The position numbers and the translations under genes are program-made. Of a stretch of 64,000 nt of DNA, positions 24,758 to 36,599 are shown one piece after another; within the stretch, counting starts at the first letter, position 1; each line of letters begins with the position of its first letter. The stretch is from Tubiluchus corallicola (taxonomy: Eukaryota; Priapulida; Priapulimorpha; Priapulimorphida; Tubiluchidae): contig JAQGDQ010000303.1 of assembly GCA_030141605.1 (NCBI GenBank), forward strand, positions 218,858-282,857. Direction: 5' to 3'. The notes beneath the pieces were generated by a model that was not told the DNA's origin, did not search any database, and saw nothing but the letters and a program-made list of their open reading frames with translations.

Positions 24758-26479
24758 GAAAGTAAAAGAGGAACGCGAAGTTTCTACATACATTTAGATT
24801 TCGTTTCATCTTAAGTCGATGTATTACAATCAGCGATAAATAAGACAAAATTATGAAGGATGAAAAAAAAAACTGCACACAAGATAAAAAAATCTGCACT
24901 ACTGAAGCACAATTTTAATTTGGTAAATGTCAGCAAAAATATGAATTTGTCTCGGGTTCAAATCTTGGCTGTGAATAATTTTTCATCACTGTCTGTTCTT
25001 GCTACCAAAAATATATTACTTCGAAGGATGGAATATCACTTTGAATATTGTTAATTATAATTTAATAATTTCTTATGCACAATTTCAAGTTGTCTAAAAT
25101 GGAGGAGTGCAAATAACGATGAAATAATTTACTTCACTTATTCGATCAAAATTAGATTAACTTCATAAATATCAGTTTTTTTCTGGCTTCAGACAAATGC
25201 GCAAACAAAAAGACAAAACACGCCTTTTTTGAAAATAAATTTAGCTTAAACTCGAAAAAATTCCAATAAAAAGTTTACTTTTAATTTCGAAGCAAGAAGC
25301 CTATATCAAAAATGTTTGTAAATGCAAATATACAGTCTAAGCGAATTTACAAGTTAAACTCAGGCAATATTTTAAAATTAGTGATTCTTTTATGAATATG
25401 TGAATGAAGTCTTATTACATTGCAATAATTTTTCATTGCATATTGGCCATTTTGTCCTCATTTGGTCTAGCTGGCCCTCGTGTTTAAGATTTGTAACGGA
25501 AATACAGCGACTGATCTAAATTCTTTGTGGATATCAATAATTTTCGTTTATACTAAACTAAATCTTCTATGCTACATTGGCAAGCTAATATCTTCATAAT
25601 CTACAGGAACATGTTTGATGATTCGATTGCACCATGCAATGTGGCACATACATAGTGACGCTGCAGCCTTGAAATTCTTGGGTAATTACAATTTACAATA
25701 ACTAAGTAGAGACTATCTATTATTATTATGTACTCGTAGTGTAAACAAAGTTATGCATATCTTAAAATATTTTCTTGATTAGTTATTACCAAAAGTACAA
25801 TAGGTGAAAACATACTTACCTGTCTGTTTCTATAAACATATATATACATACATATTTCTATAAATATATCATAAAGGAAAGTCAAATAATGGTAGTAAAA
25901 ATGGGCCTCAAAAAATTCAAAAACAGTTTCAAAGCCAAATAATGAAATAAATAACTAAAGAATGAAATGATCAAATTTATAAAAATAGAATCATGTAGTT
26001 TTGATAATTTCAAACTCACCTATCATGTCATTTTCCAATTTGTCCACAGCAACATGAAAAAAAACAGAGGAAAATTAGCTAAAAATCAGATAAGATACGA
26101 ATACTCGATTAAAACACAAATAAATAATCACTATTTTTACCATTAATGCTCTACTGAAACTCTGAAAGTGCATGTCTTTCTATTTAACTCATTCACTTAA
26201 GGGTTTAAAAGTTTATAACATTTTATAAGTCTCTATGACAAAACTCTTTCAAAACTTCCACAAGAATTCAACAGCTTAAACGGTTCAACTGAAGTAATGG
26301 CAGACACTTTTTTACCAGTTTTCTAATAAAAACTATTTCCTGTGGACAATGTACACGTGTTAGTAGCAGTTTACCATGATTTAACTTGAACAGCAAGAAG
26401 CAACCTAAAAAAATCTCAAAGTGCAAAAGAGTAAATTACGTCAACATTGTAACAATGTATTTGGGAAGAAGTTTATGAT
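24758..26479. other. AT-rich intron-like stretch
   Basis: Very AT-rich. Contains a perfect U1-complementary donor on the minus strand (CAGGTAAGTATG at 25813-25824, see findings) but no coding exon that I can justify. Confidence 0.5.
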
Positions 26480-26872
26480 TCTAATCCTAATCTAATCCTA
26501 ACCATAGCCCTAACCCTAACCCTAGCCCTAACCTTAACCTTAACCCTAGTACTAACCCAACCTTAGCACAAACCCTAACCCTAACCCTAGCCCTAACCTA
26601 AACCCTAACTCTAACCCAACCTTAGCTCAAACGCTAACCCAACCCTAATTAAACCTTAATCCTAACTCAACCATAACCCCAACCAAACCCTAGCCCTAAC
26701 CTTAACCCTAGCCTAACCTTAACCCTAACTCTAACCCAACCTTAGCTCAAACGCTAACCCAACCCTAATTAAACCTTAATCCTAACTCAACCATAACCCT
26801 AACCAAATCCTAGCACTAACCCTAACCCAGCCTAACCCTAACCCTAATCCTAATATTAATCCTAATCCTAAT
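26480..26872. repeat. Degenerate interstitial telomeric tract (CCCTAA)n
   Basis: About 390 bases of CCCTAACCCTAACCCTAG-type repeats with CCTTAA, CCCAA and CCAAAC variants. An inner block from CTCTAACCCAACCTTAGCTC to the following TAATCCTAACTCAACC is duplicated (26605-26680 and 26725-26795). The C-rich strand is on plus. It corresponds to TTAGGG telomeres and is degenerate, so it is an internal relic or a repair insertion and not a chromosome end. Confidence 0.95.
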
Positions 26873-27572
26873 CCGCTTCCAGAACTAGTCTGTAGGGAAT
26901 AGTAAACTTTAGCCTGTATTTATAATCAAGAAGTATTTTTCTCACTACCCAATAAAAAAAACTCTTCCATGAGAAACCGAAAATTCGCTTGAAACAGAAC
27001 TTTTCCTGTCATATGAACATTTACATCTCGAACTTCCAATGCTCCACAATAAACGAGAAAACGAAAATAGGAGTGCAAAATGTTGCTTAGCAGTGAAACC
27101 GAGAGATAATAAAAAGCACTTCATCTTTACAACGTCAACTTTGAATAACAACCGACAATCAAAGACAGAGAACACGATAGCGTACCAAGGCTACAAAGCA
27201 GCCAGACAAACGCATTTAAGACGGCGGAAACTCTAATCTTCAACAGAGAATAGATTGAGATATGATACTGTGAGACTCACAGCTACATCAAAGAACAAAA
27301 AATACTGCAAACTTCAGCATCAAAGACGCGTATTGTCACCAAATGATAAAAATCTCATACGGTGCTGCAGCTCCAGATCTTAAAGGAACAACAACAAGTG
27401 CTGTGCGTGCTACGTTTTAACAATTAGTGTACGGCAGAAGTATAAAGCTACCATTACACCCAAAAGCAATGCCTAAAACCACGACTGGTCGTTACGTTCT
27501 TCCACACACCTTCACAAGTTATATTAATGAGACCACAATGCCAGCTACATTAGGAACTATGAGAAATTAACT

Positions 27573-27697
27573 TTCCTTTTATCTAGGGATGCCCAACACA
27601 TATAGACTCTTGCAGCATTTGTTGGGTCGTATGAGGGATAGATGATTCAGAATTCAGGGGCAGGTGCAAGTTCGCATTCTAAATTGGGAGATTTAAT
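27573..27697. repeat. Dispersed 120-bp repeat, copy 1
   Basis: Direct counterpart of 29020-29140: TTTATCTAGGGATGCCCA, CTCTTGCAGCAT, TGTTGGGTCG(T/C)ATGAG and GGCAGGTGCAA. Function and class unknown; no inverted ends seen. Confidence 0.75.
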
Positions 27698-29019
27698 CAA
27701 GAGATGGCGCTTGCTTCATCGTGGCTTCCAATACAAGGTTAAAGACTATGATGCATCAGGGTGAAAAATGGCCGACTAAGAATCTAATTACAATATTACA
27801 GTTCATGTTAATTAATCACATATATTATGATACATATTGTTCGACCGCAAAGGAATGCCTCAGATGTAGCGTGCTCGCTTTGCAAGCAAGACAGTGTAGG
27901 TTAAACTCTCAGCCAAAAATACTACAGCTGGTTCTTTGTTCACGTAGGCCTAGACGTAGGCCTTATGGGGTTTTCGAAGTAATAGGTGGGAGATAATAAT
28001 CATTGTTTAAATCGTGGCTACATATGTAGTAATTTAGCTAAGTATGTAGTAAATAATTGTTTATGTGGCAAGTCATTGTAATTCAACGATGCTGAGTATT
28101 AGATTCACAACAAATCTCTAGAGTTCTCCAAAAACAGCAATATCGCCAATAATTACTTGTACAATACACTCGCCCCTATTGTGGCTATTATATCTAGCGT
28201 GTGCCTCGTCTGCATTGAAATTGTATGCGGGTGCACGCATCAGCATACGAATAGATGCATAACCCTCATTTCTGTTTTTAGTTATTCAATAACGTTCTAC
28301 TGTATGAAACAGTAGCTGTAGTCGTGTGTATACATGGTACAATACAGTGCAACTTGATATCATTAATTAAGAGTTTTCATTGCACACAAACGCGAAGCGT
28401 GTACTGCCGCATGTAGATATTAGAATATTATAATAGGCCAAATGATGGGAACATCACAGTAAGAATAAGATGGCTTAATTTTTAACCACGATTAATACTA
28501 CACGTTACAATTACAATATATACAATTATGCATTACAACAAGTTTTTGGAGATGTCGCTTACTGAAAACGTGCGCTTGTTTCTTTGTTAGTTGTTACTTT
28601 CTTACCTGTTGTTTATTGTTGTCTGTATACAAAAAATAACATTATCGTATATATTATTGTATTCAGTCTACTGCAGTTTTGAAGAATTTTAAGTGTTGCA
28701 AGTTGACTGAATATATGAATATTAATCGGTATGTTCCTGTATTTGTTCAGTCACTTATTATTCTGTTTCTGTGGCTTAGTTGTTTTTCACTACTGCCAGC
28801 TTTATTTTACGTTTTTTCATTATTTTGTTTATCTCTTCGTTTATACGTTCGTTAAGCATTTCTTTTTGCTTTTGATCATTTATCGATTTTCTCATTATAA
28901 CCAGAGAAGAAATGGTAAAACAGGTTAGATAGCACTAGGTGGCGGGAGGCGATAGGAAAACAAGTGGAAGCGATATATGTATTGAACATTTGAGTAAACC
29001 AGCTATTCATGTATATATA

Positions 29020-29140
29020 TTTCCATTTATCTAGGGAAGCCCATTACACATAGCCTCTTGCAGCATATGTTGGGTCGCATGAGTGATAGATGGTTCAGAA
29101 CTTTGGCGCAGGTGCAATTTTGCATTTTAAATTTACTTTG
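29020..29140. repeat. Dispersed 120-bp repeat, copy 2
   Basis: Second copy of 27573-27697, about 85% alike by eye. It lies shortly before the 135-bp array. Confidence 0.75.
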
Positions 29141-29215
29141 AAATTAACGGATAATGAAATCTCACAAATGTACAAATGCACATCGATAGTGTTAACAGAG
29201 GTAACGTTTACGTGC

Positions 29216-29941
29216 GATGCCTTATGATGTGCACGTAAGTGAGGATGACTTAAAATATCACAGCATCGTAGCATCCCCCCATACCTACCGGGTCATTGTC
29301 GTACATGTGCATGAAACCTAGACGTGTACGAGTGCAAAATCATCTGTACCAAGGCCTTATGATGTGCACGTAAGTGAGGATGATTTAAAATATCACAGCA
29401 TCGTAGCGTACCCCCCCCCCCCACATACCCACCGGATCATTGTCATACATGTGCACGGAACCTAGACGTGTACGAGTGTAAAATCATCTGTACCAAGGCC
29501 TTTTGATGTGCACGTAAGTGAGAATGATTTAAAATATCACAGCATCATAGCATTCCCCCATACCTACCGGATCATTGTCGTACATGTGCATGAAACCTAG
29601 ACGTGTACGAGTGTAAAATCATCTGTACCAAGGCCATTTGATGTGCACGTAAACGAGGATGTTTTAAAAGCATCACAGCATCATAGCATTCCCCCATACC
29701 TACCGGATCATTGTCATACATGTGCACGGAACCTAGACGTGTAAGAATGCAAAGTCATCTGTACCGAGGCCTTATGATGTGCACGTAAGCGAGAATGATT
29801 TAAAATATCACAGCATCATAGCATTCACCCATACCTACCTGATCATTGTCGTACATGTGCATGAAACCTAGACGTGTAAGAATGCAAAGTCATCTGTACC
29901 AAGGCCTTTTGATGTGCACGTAAACGAGGATGTTTTAAAAC
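29216..29941. repeat. 135-144-bp tandem array, 5.4 copies
   Basis: Units contain GATGTGCACGTAAGTGAG, ACAGCATC(G/A)TAGC followed by a C-run, and GAACCTAGACGTGTACGAG. The length differences come mostly from the C-run (5 to 14 C). Alternating ATGTGCATGAAACC and ATGTGCACGGAACC variants hint at a two-unit repeat. Confidence 0.93.
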
Positions 29942-31869
29942 ACGCAGAGAAGCGCGCATCTCTAACTGATAAATAAACTATATTAAAGAACACCAGTGTG
30001 TCATAAATTTCGTATGAATCTCATTAGATCGACAAAGCAGTGCTATAATTGATGGGCTTTTTCCTCGCGAAGGCAACATTATCGCAGCTTCATATAAAAT
30101 CCGTCGCATAAAGTCGAGTTATGCGAAGTTAATGGGTTCTATTACAAAGCGTAGGATAATTTCAAAAATTAATATCCTTTTCGCGCAATGTACGTGTTTA
30201 CCTGTTCTTTAAATGCTGGAACTGTGATCATGAACAAAAAGTCAAACGAACTATCAGTAAAATAAACGTATCTATCTAAACCGTTTATGTTACTAGCAAA
30301 ATTATGCAAAAATCCTTCAGAAGACGTATAATTTTCTCCAGTAAAATCAACAATTATAGAGGAGATCGGGGTAAAATGTTTCCTTATTTCATTAGCAGAT
30401 GAAGCGTGTAGATGTGTTTTAAATGTTTTTGCTTTTTGCTTTATATTAGCATTGCACTAATTCTGATTTTGTAAGTAACTAACAGTAACAGTCTTTGATT
30501 AGTCAACACATATATTATTATTAAAAACACATGTTGTTGTTGTTGTCGCTCCTGCTGCTGCTGTCGCTGTCGTTGTTGTTATCATCATTAATTTATTGCA
30601 CATACAATGCAGGCTAAAACAAAAACCTAAATAGTATGCATTAACGTATATTAAATTTTTAATACACATTCTTGCAGAATTCAGACCTATTGACTTACTG
30701 TTGTTCAAGCTATTGCGCAGCACCACATTTCATCACAATTAGACCCACAAAACGTTCTCTCAGTCAAACTCAGTGTTGAAATTAGAGTTTATCTAACCAA
30801 AGAGTACACTGTTTGCTGGGTAAATGCAGGCGATTGCACAAGCAAATACATTTTCACAGCCAGGCAGCAGAGCTGCGGGTGAATTTTATGAAATTGACTT
30901 ATTATAAGCAAATTATACACGTCATCGATACAGTGTTTGCTTTAGCCGACACATTTGCAGAAGAAGTCATTTCATTCTTTTCGCGCGGGAATTAATTTCG
31001 TAAATAAAGCGCGAGTACGATATACAGTACACTAAGGCACACCGTTAAAAACAAAGATTAAAAGATTTGAATTGAATGCAGGTGAAAAGCTTTCTCGCCT
31101 CCTACAACTAAGATCTCCGCCATTGGAAGCCCTGGAGTACGTGCCATGTTTTAGAACATAAAGGCAAGCAATCGACACCACTGTAATCCTAAAGCACATT
31201 CATATGGCATGTAATTAGCCCTAGTGCATGAGAGACGCTTGCCTTTCAGTACAATTTCAGTACAGTAACGCTTTTTTTGAAAATGAGTGAAAATGTTTTC
31301 AAAAAGTTCAGTTTTTTTTACAATTTCACAATTAAAATACAAAACTCTCAGGCAAATTTCAGACATGCTGGAACAGCAGAGACTTTCAGAAATCGTTCTA
31401 TTAAGTTCTGATCCTTTCTTTTAGATTTTCCGTGATTAACAAGTACTGTTGCTAGAGAATATTCTTCACGTGGTAATTACTGCAGTTAGACGCGTCTGGC
31501 CGGGTCTGAAGTCAACAAGAAAGAGTGGCGGCTTAAATAAGCATCGCAAACGGGTTGATTTTGATGACTCCAAGTGTTGTGTACTGCGTAGTTTGTGAGG
31601 TGTGGATTCAATGAGTCTGTGTTGTTTTGTCTAGCATTTCTAGACATTAACTCATCACGATCATTGCATTTTCATTGCATATAATTGCACGTCTGATCAC
31701 TTCAAGTGCTATTATACGCAAGGCCCAGGCCTACCAATTTAATTTCTTTAATTTAACTTTAATTTTAATTTAATTTTGTTCTTTATTTCAGTTCGCAGAC
31801 GTTACACGTCTTAAACCATAAAAATGCAGTTACTAATAAAACTAATTATAAAGATATAAACTTACTATA

Positions 31870-32481
31870 GGTTTTACACGTCAAGTGTAGACACAGGAAA
31901 GTTCAAATGTGACATAGGTAAGTAAAATGTAGACATAGGAATTTCGAATGCGTTTTGGTAACTCAAATGTGACATAGGTAAGTAAGATGTAGACATAGGA
32001 ATTTCGAATGCGTTTTGGTAACTCAAATGTGACTTAGGTAAGTCAAATGTAGATGCGGTACTTTGAATAAATCGGTAATTAACTCATTTAAGTGCAAATT
32101 ACGAAAAGATAAAACCAAATTAAAATTATATTGTATGGTCATTGTGCTATCGGCAGCATCACTTCCCAATGAACAGTGAATCACTAATTAGTTTTTTAAG
32201 TAATGCATTAGCACTGCATTAATGAATTAGTTTCTCTCAAGAAACATTGTTTATTTTAAGAATGTATTGTTTTCTCTAACAGTTGCAATGGTATGTAAAG
32301 TTTACAGAATATTAGTGAACTGTTAGTAGACCTATAAAGTTATTATTTTGACACCTATTCACATTTGAACTACCAAGACACATTTGAACTACCTAAGTCT
32401 ACATTTGAGTTACCAAGACACATTTGAATTACCTGAATCTACATTTGAGTTAACGTCGATCTACATTTGAAATGTAAAACC
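31870..32481. mobile_element. MITE with subterminal CAAATGT repeats, copy 2 (inverted)
   Basis: Reverse-oriented relative of the element at 3288-3820, 612 bp long. It starts GGTTTTACACGTCAAGTGTA and ends with the complement of GGTTTTACATTTCAA. It is flanked on both sides by TATA (31866-31869 and 32482-32485), a possible 4-bp target duplication. The subterminal repeats include GAATTTCGAATGCGTTTTGG, also present in copy 1. It carries extra central sequence absent from copy 1, so copy 1 may be an internal-deletion derivative. Confidence 0.75.
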
Positions 32482-32994
32482 TATATTTACAAAGATTAAA
32501 AAGAGAACACCATTAAAAAATATTTACATAAGTGACAAGAGTTAAGAGTATTTTGAAATTTCGTTGAAATAAGCAAAAATTTTAGAGTATATAAAACAAC
32601 AGAATGATAAATTAAATGCTGTAAAATACTATTAGAAGAATTCAAAACACCGACGCTTGTGAATGTGGCAGAACCGATACTTTGCCGATTTATCAAGGCG
32701 ATGTTGTTGACCGATCAAGACAGGATGTTGGACAAAAGTGTCTCAGCTATGTTCGCATCTCTATATACGTCATCCATGAAAGAGAAAACTAACCGGGCAG
32801 AACGTTAGCAGACAAAATTATTAACACGCATCCATTTACTGACTAGGTCTGTCGCTTTTTAATTTCGCAGTTACACATGCGCCTAAAACTCAAGATCGTG
32901 ATTTTCTGCACCATAGAAAACGGAAAGAAAAGTTATCTAGATACCCCGGGGGAAAATTAACCTGAAAAAATCCCCTCAAGCCCAGCACAATAAC

Positions 32995-33558
32995 CTTATG
33001 GATATCCATAAAATAAGACCAAAAATCCATAAAACAAAATTTGAAAAATTCATAAAATAAGAAATGCATCAAATAAAAAAATATTTTTTTGTGATTTTTT
33101 TGTACAAAGTAACGAGTTGTAAGCATTGGCAACACTGAAAACGAACGTTAGAAGGAGAGAAAGAGAAAGAAAACAAACCAACAAAAGCGCATTTCCGGAT
33201 TTGCTATTTTACATTGTTTTTTCTCATTGTCTTTTTGTTATCAAGATGGCGAAGTTTCACCCAAAGCATGAGCTGGAGTTCGGTCTGAAACTAGCTGAGA
33301 GAGACCCAGCCATTGTCTCGTAAAATTTGATTAAATTTGAAGTGATATGAAACCGATAAAATTAAAACTAAGTCCTGCGTGTTTAAAAACACGTTTCAAG
33401 CCTCCTGTTTTTACTTTTTAATTGATTTCCCCCTGGGCATCTCGTTCCAGATATAGTCTATTTCTTATTTTATTGATATCCATAAAATAAAATTTCAAAA
33501 ATCCATAAAATAAGCTATTTTATTTATTTTATACATATCCATAATCTTATGCACCCTG
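32995..33558. mobile_element. hAT-like element (CAGGGTGCATAAG end) with relic start exon
   Basis: The perfect octamer ACAATAAC flanks the element (32987-32994 and 33559-33566). The right end read inward is CAGGGTGCATAAGATTATGG. The left end keeps C then TTATGGATATCCAT, as if 13 terminal bases were lost. Copies of ATCCATAAAATAA recur inside both ends. Between them, on the plus strand, is a short reading frame with an excellent start context (see 33246-33323). Confidence 0.75.
33246..33323 (+). pseudogene. Relic N-terminal exon of a transposase-like protein
   Basis: ATG in the context AAGATGGCG opens a 25-codon frame reading MAKFHPKHELEFGLKLAERD and then PAIVS, followed by a stop. The charged start with a Glu/Leu helix and an Arg-Asp-Pro motif resembles my recollection of the N-termini of hAT-related proteins, where the next residues form a Cys-x-x-Cys zinc finger. 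Here the frame stops first, so the coding part appears truncated by internal deletion of the host element. The match is from memory and weak; it could be chance. An in-frame ATG at 33126 would extend the frame upstream through a low-complexity Arg/Glu stretch. Confidence 0.35.
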
Positions 33559-33808
33559 ACAATAACAGACCCGTATACGACAGAGTGTTCATGTATAACA
33601 TCACTTCACTCAAGCCACGAGCTGTAACACTTCTCACGTTACTGCACCGTGAAATTCAATAACTCGGCGTAATAGCAGACGTTTTGCTTGCCAGTAATCA
33701 CGTTTATATCAACAAAATTGCTGAAAGATGAAAATTTGCATGAGAAAATTAGTTTATGAATTTTACTATGATAGATTATAGGGCACCTCTTGACGTGATG
33801 TTTCAACT

Positions 33809-35112
33809 GGTTACATTATAGTGCATTGCTAGAGGCGCTAGTGCAAACAGTGCACTAAAAGAAGTGTTACCTATGCTGCAATGCACTACTATCAGGGTTG
33901 GTTACATTACAGTGCATTGCTAGAGGCGCTAGTGCAAACAGTGCACTAAAAGAAGCGTTGCCAATGCTGCAATGCACTACTATCAGGGTTGGTTACATTA
34001 CAGTGCATTGCTAGAGGCGCTAGTGCAAACAGTGCACTAAAAGAAGCGTTGCCAATGCTGCAATGCACTACTATCAGGGTTGGTTACATTACAGTGCATT
34101 GCTAGAGGCGCTGGTGCAAACAGTGCACTAAAAGAAGTGTTACCTATGCTGCAATGCACTACTATCAGGGTTGGTTACATTACAGTGCATTGCTAGAGGC
34201 GCTAGTGCAAACAGTGCACTAAAAGAAGCGTTACCAATGCTGCAATGCACTACTATCAGGGTTGGTTACATTACAGTGCATTGCTAGAGGCGCTAGTGCA
34301 AACAGTGCACTAAAAGAAGTGTTACCTATGCTGCAATGCACTACTATCAGGGTTGGTTACATTACAGTGCATTGCTAGAGGCGCTAGTGCAAACAGTGCA
34401 CTAAAAGAAGCGTTACCAATGCTGCAATGCACTACTATCAGGGTTGGTTACATTACAGTGCATTGCTAGAGGCGCTAGTGCAAACAGTGCACTAAAAGAA
34501 GCGTTGCCAATGCTGCAATGCACTACTATCAGGGTTGGTTACATTACAGTGCATTGCTAGAGGCGCTGGTGCAAACAGTGCACTAAAAGAAGCGTTGCCA
34601 ATGCTGCAATGCACTACTATCAGGGTTGGTTACACTACAGTGCATTGCTAGAGGCGCTAGTGCAAACAGTGCACTAAAAGAAGCGTTGCCAATGCTGCAA
34701 TGCACTACTATCAGGGTTGGTTACATTACAGTGCATTGCTAGAGGCGCTAGTGCAAACAGTGCACTAAAAGAAGCGTTACCAATGCTGCAATGCACTACT
34801 ATCAGGGTTGGTTACATTACAGTGCATTGCTAGATGCGCTGGTGCAAACAGTGCACTAAAAGAAGCGTTGCCAATGCTGCAATGCACTAGTGCAAACAGT
34901 GCACTAAAAGAAGCGTTGCCAATGCTGCAATGCACAACTATCAGGATTGGTTACACTACAGTGCACTGCTAGAGGCGCTACTGCAAACAGTGCACAAAAA
35001 GAAGCGTTGCCAATGCTGCAATGCACAACTACCAGGGTTGGTTACACTACAGTGCACTGCTAGAGGCGCTAGTGCAAACAGTGCACTAAAAAAAGTGTTG
35101 ACAATGCTGCAA
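33809..35112. repeat. 91-bp tandem array with nested palindromes, about 14 copies
   Basis: Each unit holds CAGTGCATTGCTAGAGGCGC, AGTGCAAACAGTGCACTAAA and GCTGCAATGCACTACTATCA. AGTGCATTGC and GCAATGCACT are perfect inverted repeats about 55 bases apart. Between them AGTGC(AAACAGT)GCACT forms a second small hairpin. The last three units are more diverged, with one short unit near 34890. Confidence 0.95.
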
Positions 35113-35217
35113 TGCGTGTTGGCTAGACGCACGGAATAGTTGCAGTGTAAACTGTACTTTTTTTCAAACATCCAGATATTTTCAATTTGAGTTGATTTGT
35201 AAAAACTGCCATCTTGT

Positions 35218-35374
35218 TGTTCACTCTCATTGGAATCACTTCTGCTATACAGAATGGGGAGATCTTAACTGTTCACTCTCATTGGAATCACTTCTGCTAT
35301 ACAGAATGGGGAGATCTTAACTGTTCACTCTCATTGGAATCACTTCTGCTATAGAGAATGGGGAGATCTTAACT
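35218..35374. repeat. 52-bp tandem repeat, 3 copies
   Basis: Three near-perfect units with CACTCTCATTGGAATCACTT and GAATGGGGAGATCTTAAC. One substitution (ATACAG to ATAGAG) marks the last unit. Confidence 0.95.
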
Positions 35375-35671
35375 ATGTCAGTTCGGGAAAGTGGGCTAAA
35401 TGGTGTTGGCCGTACATGTGGGCATGAATGACCATGACACACGTACGATTTTACAATTCATCTACGAAACAGGTCACACAGGTTACAACTATCACCTGCA
35501 CATGTTCCTAACTTTCGCATATTACACTACCCCGCATAGTGCAACCAAAAAATGACAAAATAACAAAGACGCTTATTTACAGTCGCCGGGACAATAGACA
35601 ACGTTAGCTATAAGACACTCTTGACGGATACAACAGCACATAAACAATACAGATAACAACTGTTTGCGCCA

Positions 35672-35757
35672 GTGTAGGTGGCAGTGGGATTCGAACTCGG
35701 GTTGTAAAGCAGAAAAACACTCACAGTCCGTCACCTTAACCACTCGGCCATCCGTAC
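35672..35757 (-). pseudogene. tRNA(Ser/Leu)-like sequence, degenerate
   Basis: Minus-strand sequence has a type II tRNA look. Box A is TGGCCGAGTGGTTAAGG, a long variable region follows, and box B is AGTTCGAATCC. The acceptor ends pair at only about three positions and the anticodon and T stems do not close. It is therefore a pseudogene or the head of a tRNA-derived SINE whose body may continue to about 35560. A short open frame across it is incidental. Confidence 0.65.
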
Positions 35758-36282
35758 TGATAACAAAGAAAAACATACGCAAAGCTAGTGCCAAACAACT
35801 GTTCTATCTGAAACAAACAATTACGGCGTAGGGCAGTGGCAGAAGTACTGGTGCGCATGTCTCTTATCAGCATTTGTAAAAAAACAGATAAAAAATCAAC
35901 ATATTTTATTGATGCCGTAAAAAGTAATCCAGAGTAATTAATACTAACTATTTATTCTCTCAGTTACTCTTGCTAACTCTCTCACACTTACACTGAATAA
36001 GGTTATTACACAACTTACCAAGCAACATAATATTAATCCACAAAGACTAGAGAATGCGCAACATGCTTGATGAGCTGTTAGCTTCCTCTTTTAAAACGTG
36101 GCGTAAATAAAAGCAAGTAATCGAAACTACGATTAATTTTCATAAAATTATAGCATAAATTATAAAATTTCATATACTATAGTGCTTAATTGCCATATTT
36201 AATCATAGGTCAGAAAATTAACGCAAATTGCTATTAATTCTTTTCTTATCCACGAAACAGGAAGTTCAAGGAAAAAACTTAC

Positions 36283-36315
36283 GAGTGGACTGGGTGTCTG
36301 CGTCGCCGTCTCCAT
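36283..36315 (-). CDS. TIA1: Probable first coding exon of the TIA1-like gene (METATQTPSPL)
   Basis: On the minus strand an ATG in the context GAAAATGGAG opens a 33-nt frame, METATQTPSPL. It runs directly into a consensus donor, GTAAGTTTTTTCC. The frame ends in phase 0 on Leu. Vertebrate TIA1 and TIAL1 also have a very short acidic or polar first exon ending in phase 0 on Leu, just before Tyr-Val-Gly-Asn of RRM1. That shared intron position, and a TIA1 exon on the same strand 35 kb downstream, are why I assign it to this gene. The N-terminus itself is not conserved enough to prove it. It could be the start of another minus-strand gene. The RRM1 body exons expected between 1.2 and 36.2 kb were not found by reading. 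The T-rich stretch just after the donor fits a U1/TIA-type U-rich 5' splice site. Confidence 0.5.
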
Positions 36316-36599
36316 TTTCAGCAGAACAGGGGTCCACATAAGCATGGATTCTCCTTACTATTGCGAACCGAAAGAGAATGAATGTTGAGAGACCTTCACG
36401 AAAGACGTGACAGAACCGTCACAGGAGTGTATAATAGTCGGAACGACCGAGAAACGGATTGGAGAAAAGATGTTATTCACATAGCGCGAGGTACTCCTCC
36501 ACGACGAGCCGCCTACACAACCGACACGAACAATACTAACCTCAACTACACAATGGCCACATCAAATAACATGCAATAACAGCTTATTAATTATTTACA

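Larger units (their letters stand above)
27698..31869. other. Intron-like stretch around the 135-bp array
   Basis: Besides 29020-29140 and 29216-29941, I see a GTT/GCT/GTC trinucleotide patch (30532-30590) and a tRNA(Ala)-like relic near 27855-27915. No exon recognised. Confidence 0.5.

Noticed and set aside
26480-26872. True chromosome end
   Set aside because: The repeats are degenerate and complex sequence continues on both sides.
32939-33442. Inverted pair GATACCCCGGGGGAAAATTA and the complement of GATGCCCAGGGGGAAATC as transposon ends
   Set aside because: One arm lies outside and the other inside the better supported hAT-like element with the ACAATAAC duplication; no target duplication flanks this pair.
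35672-35757. Functional tRNA-Ser/Leu gene
   Set aside because: Only the A and B boxes are preserved; acceptor, anticodon and T stems do not pair.
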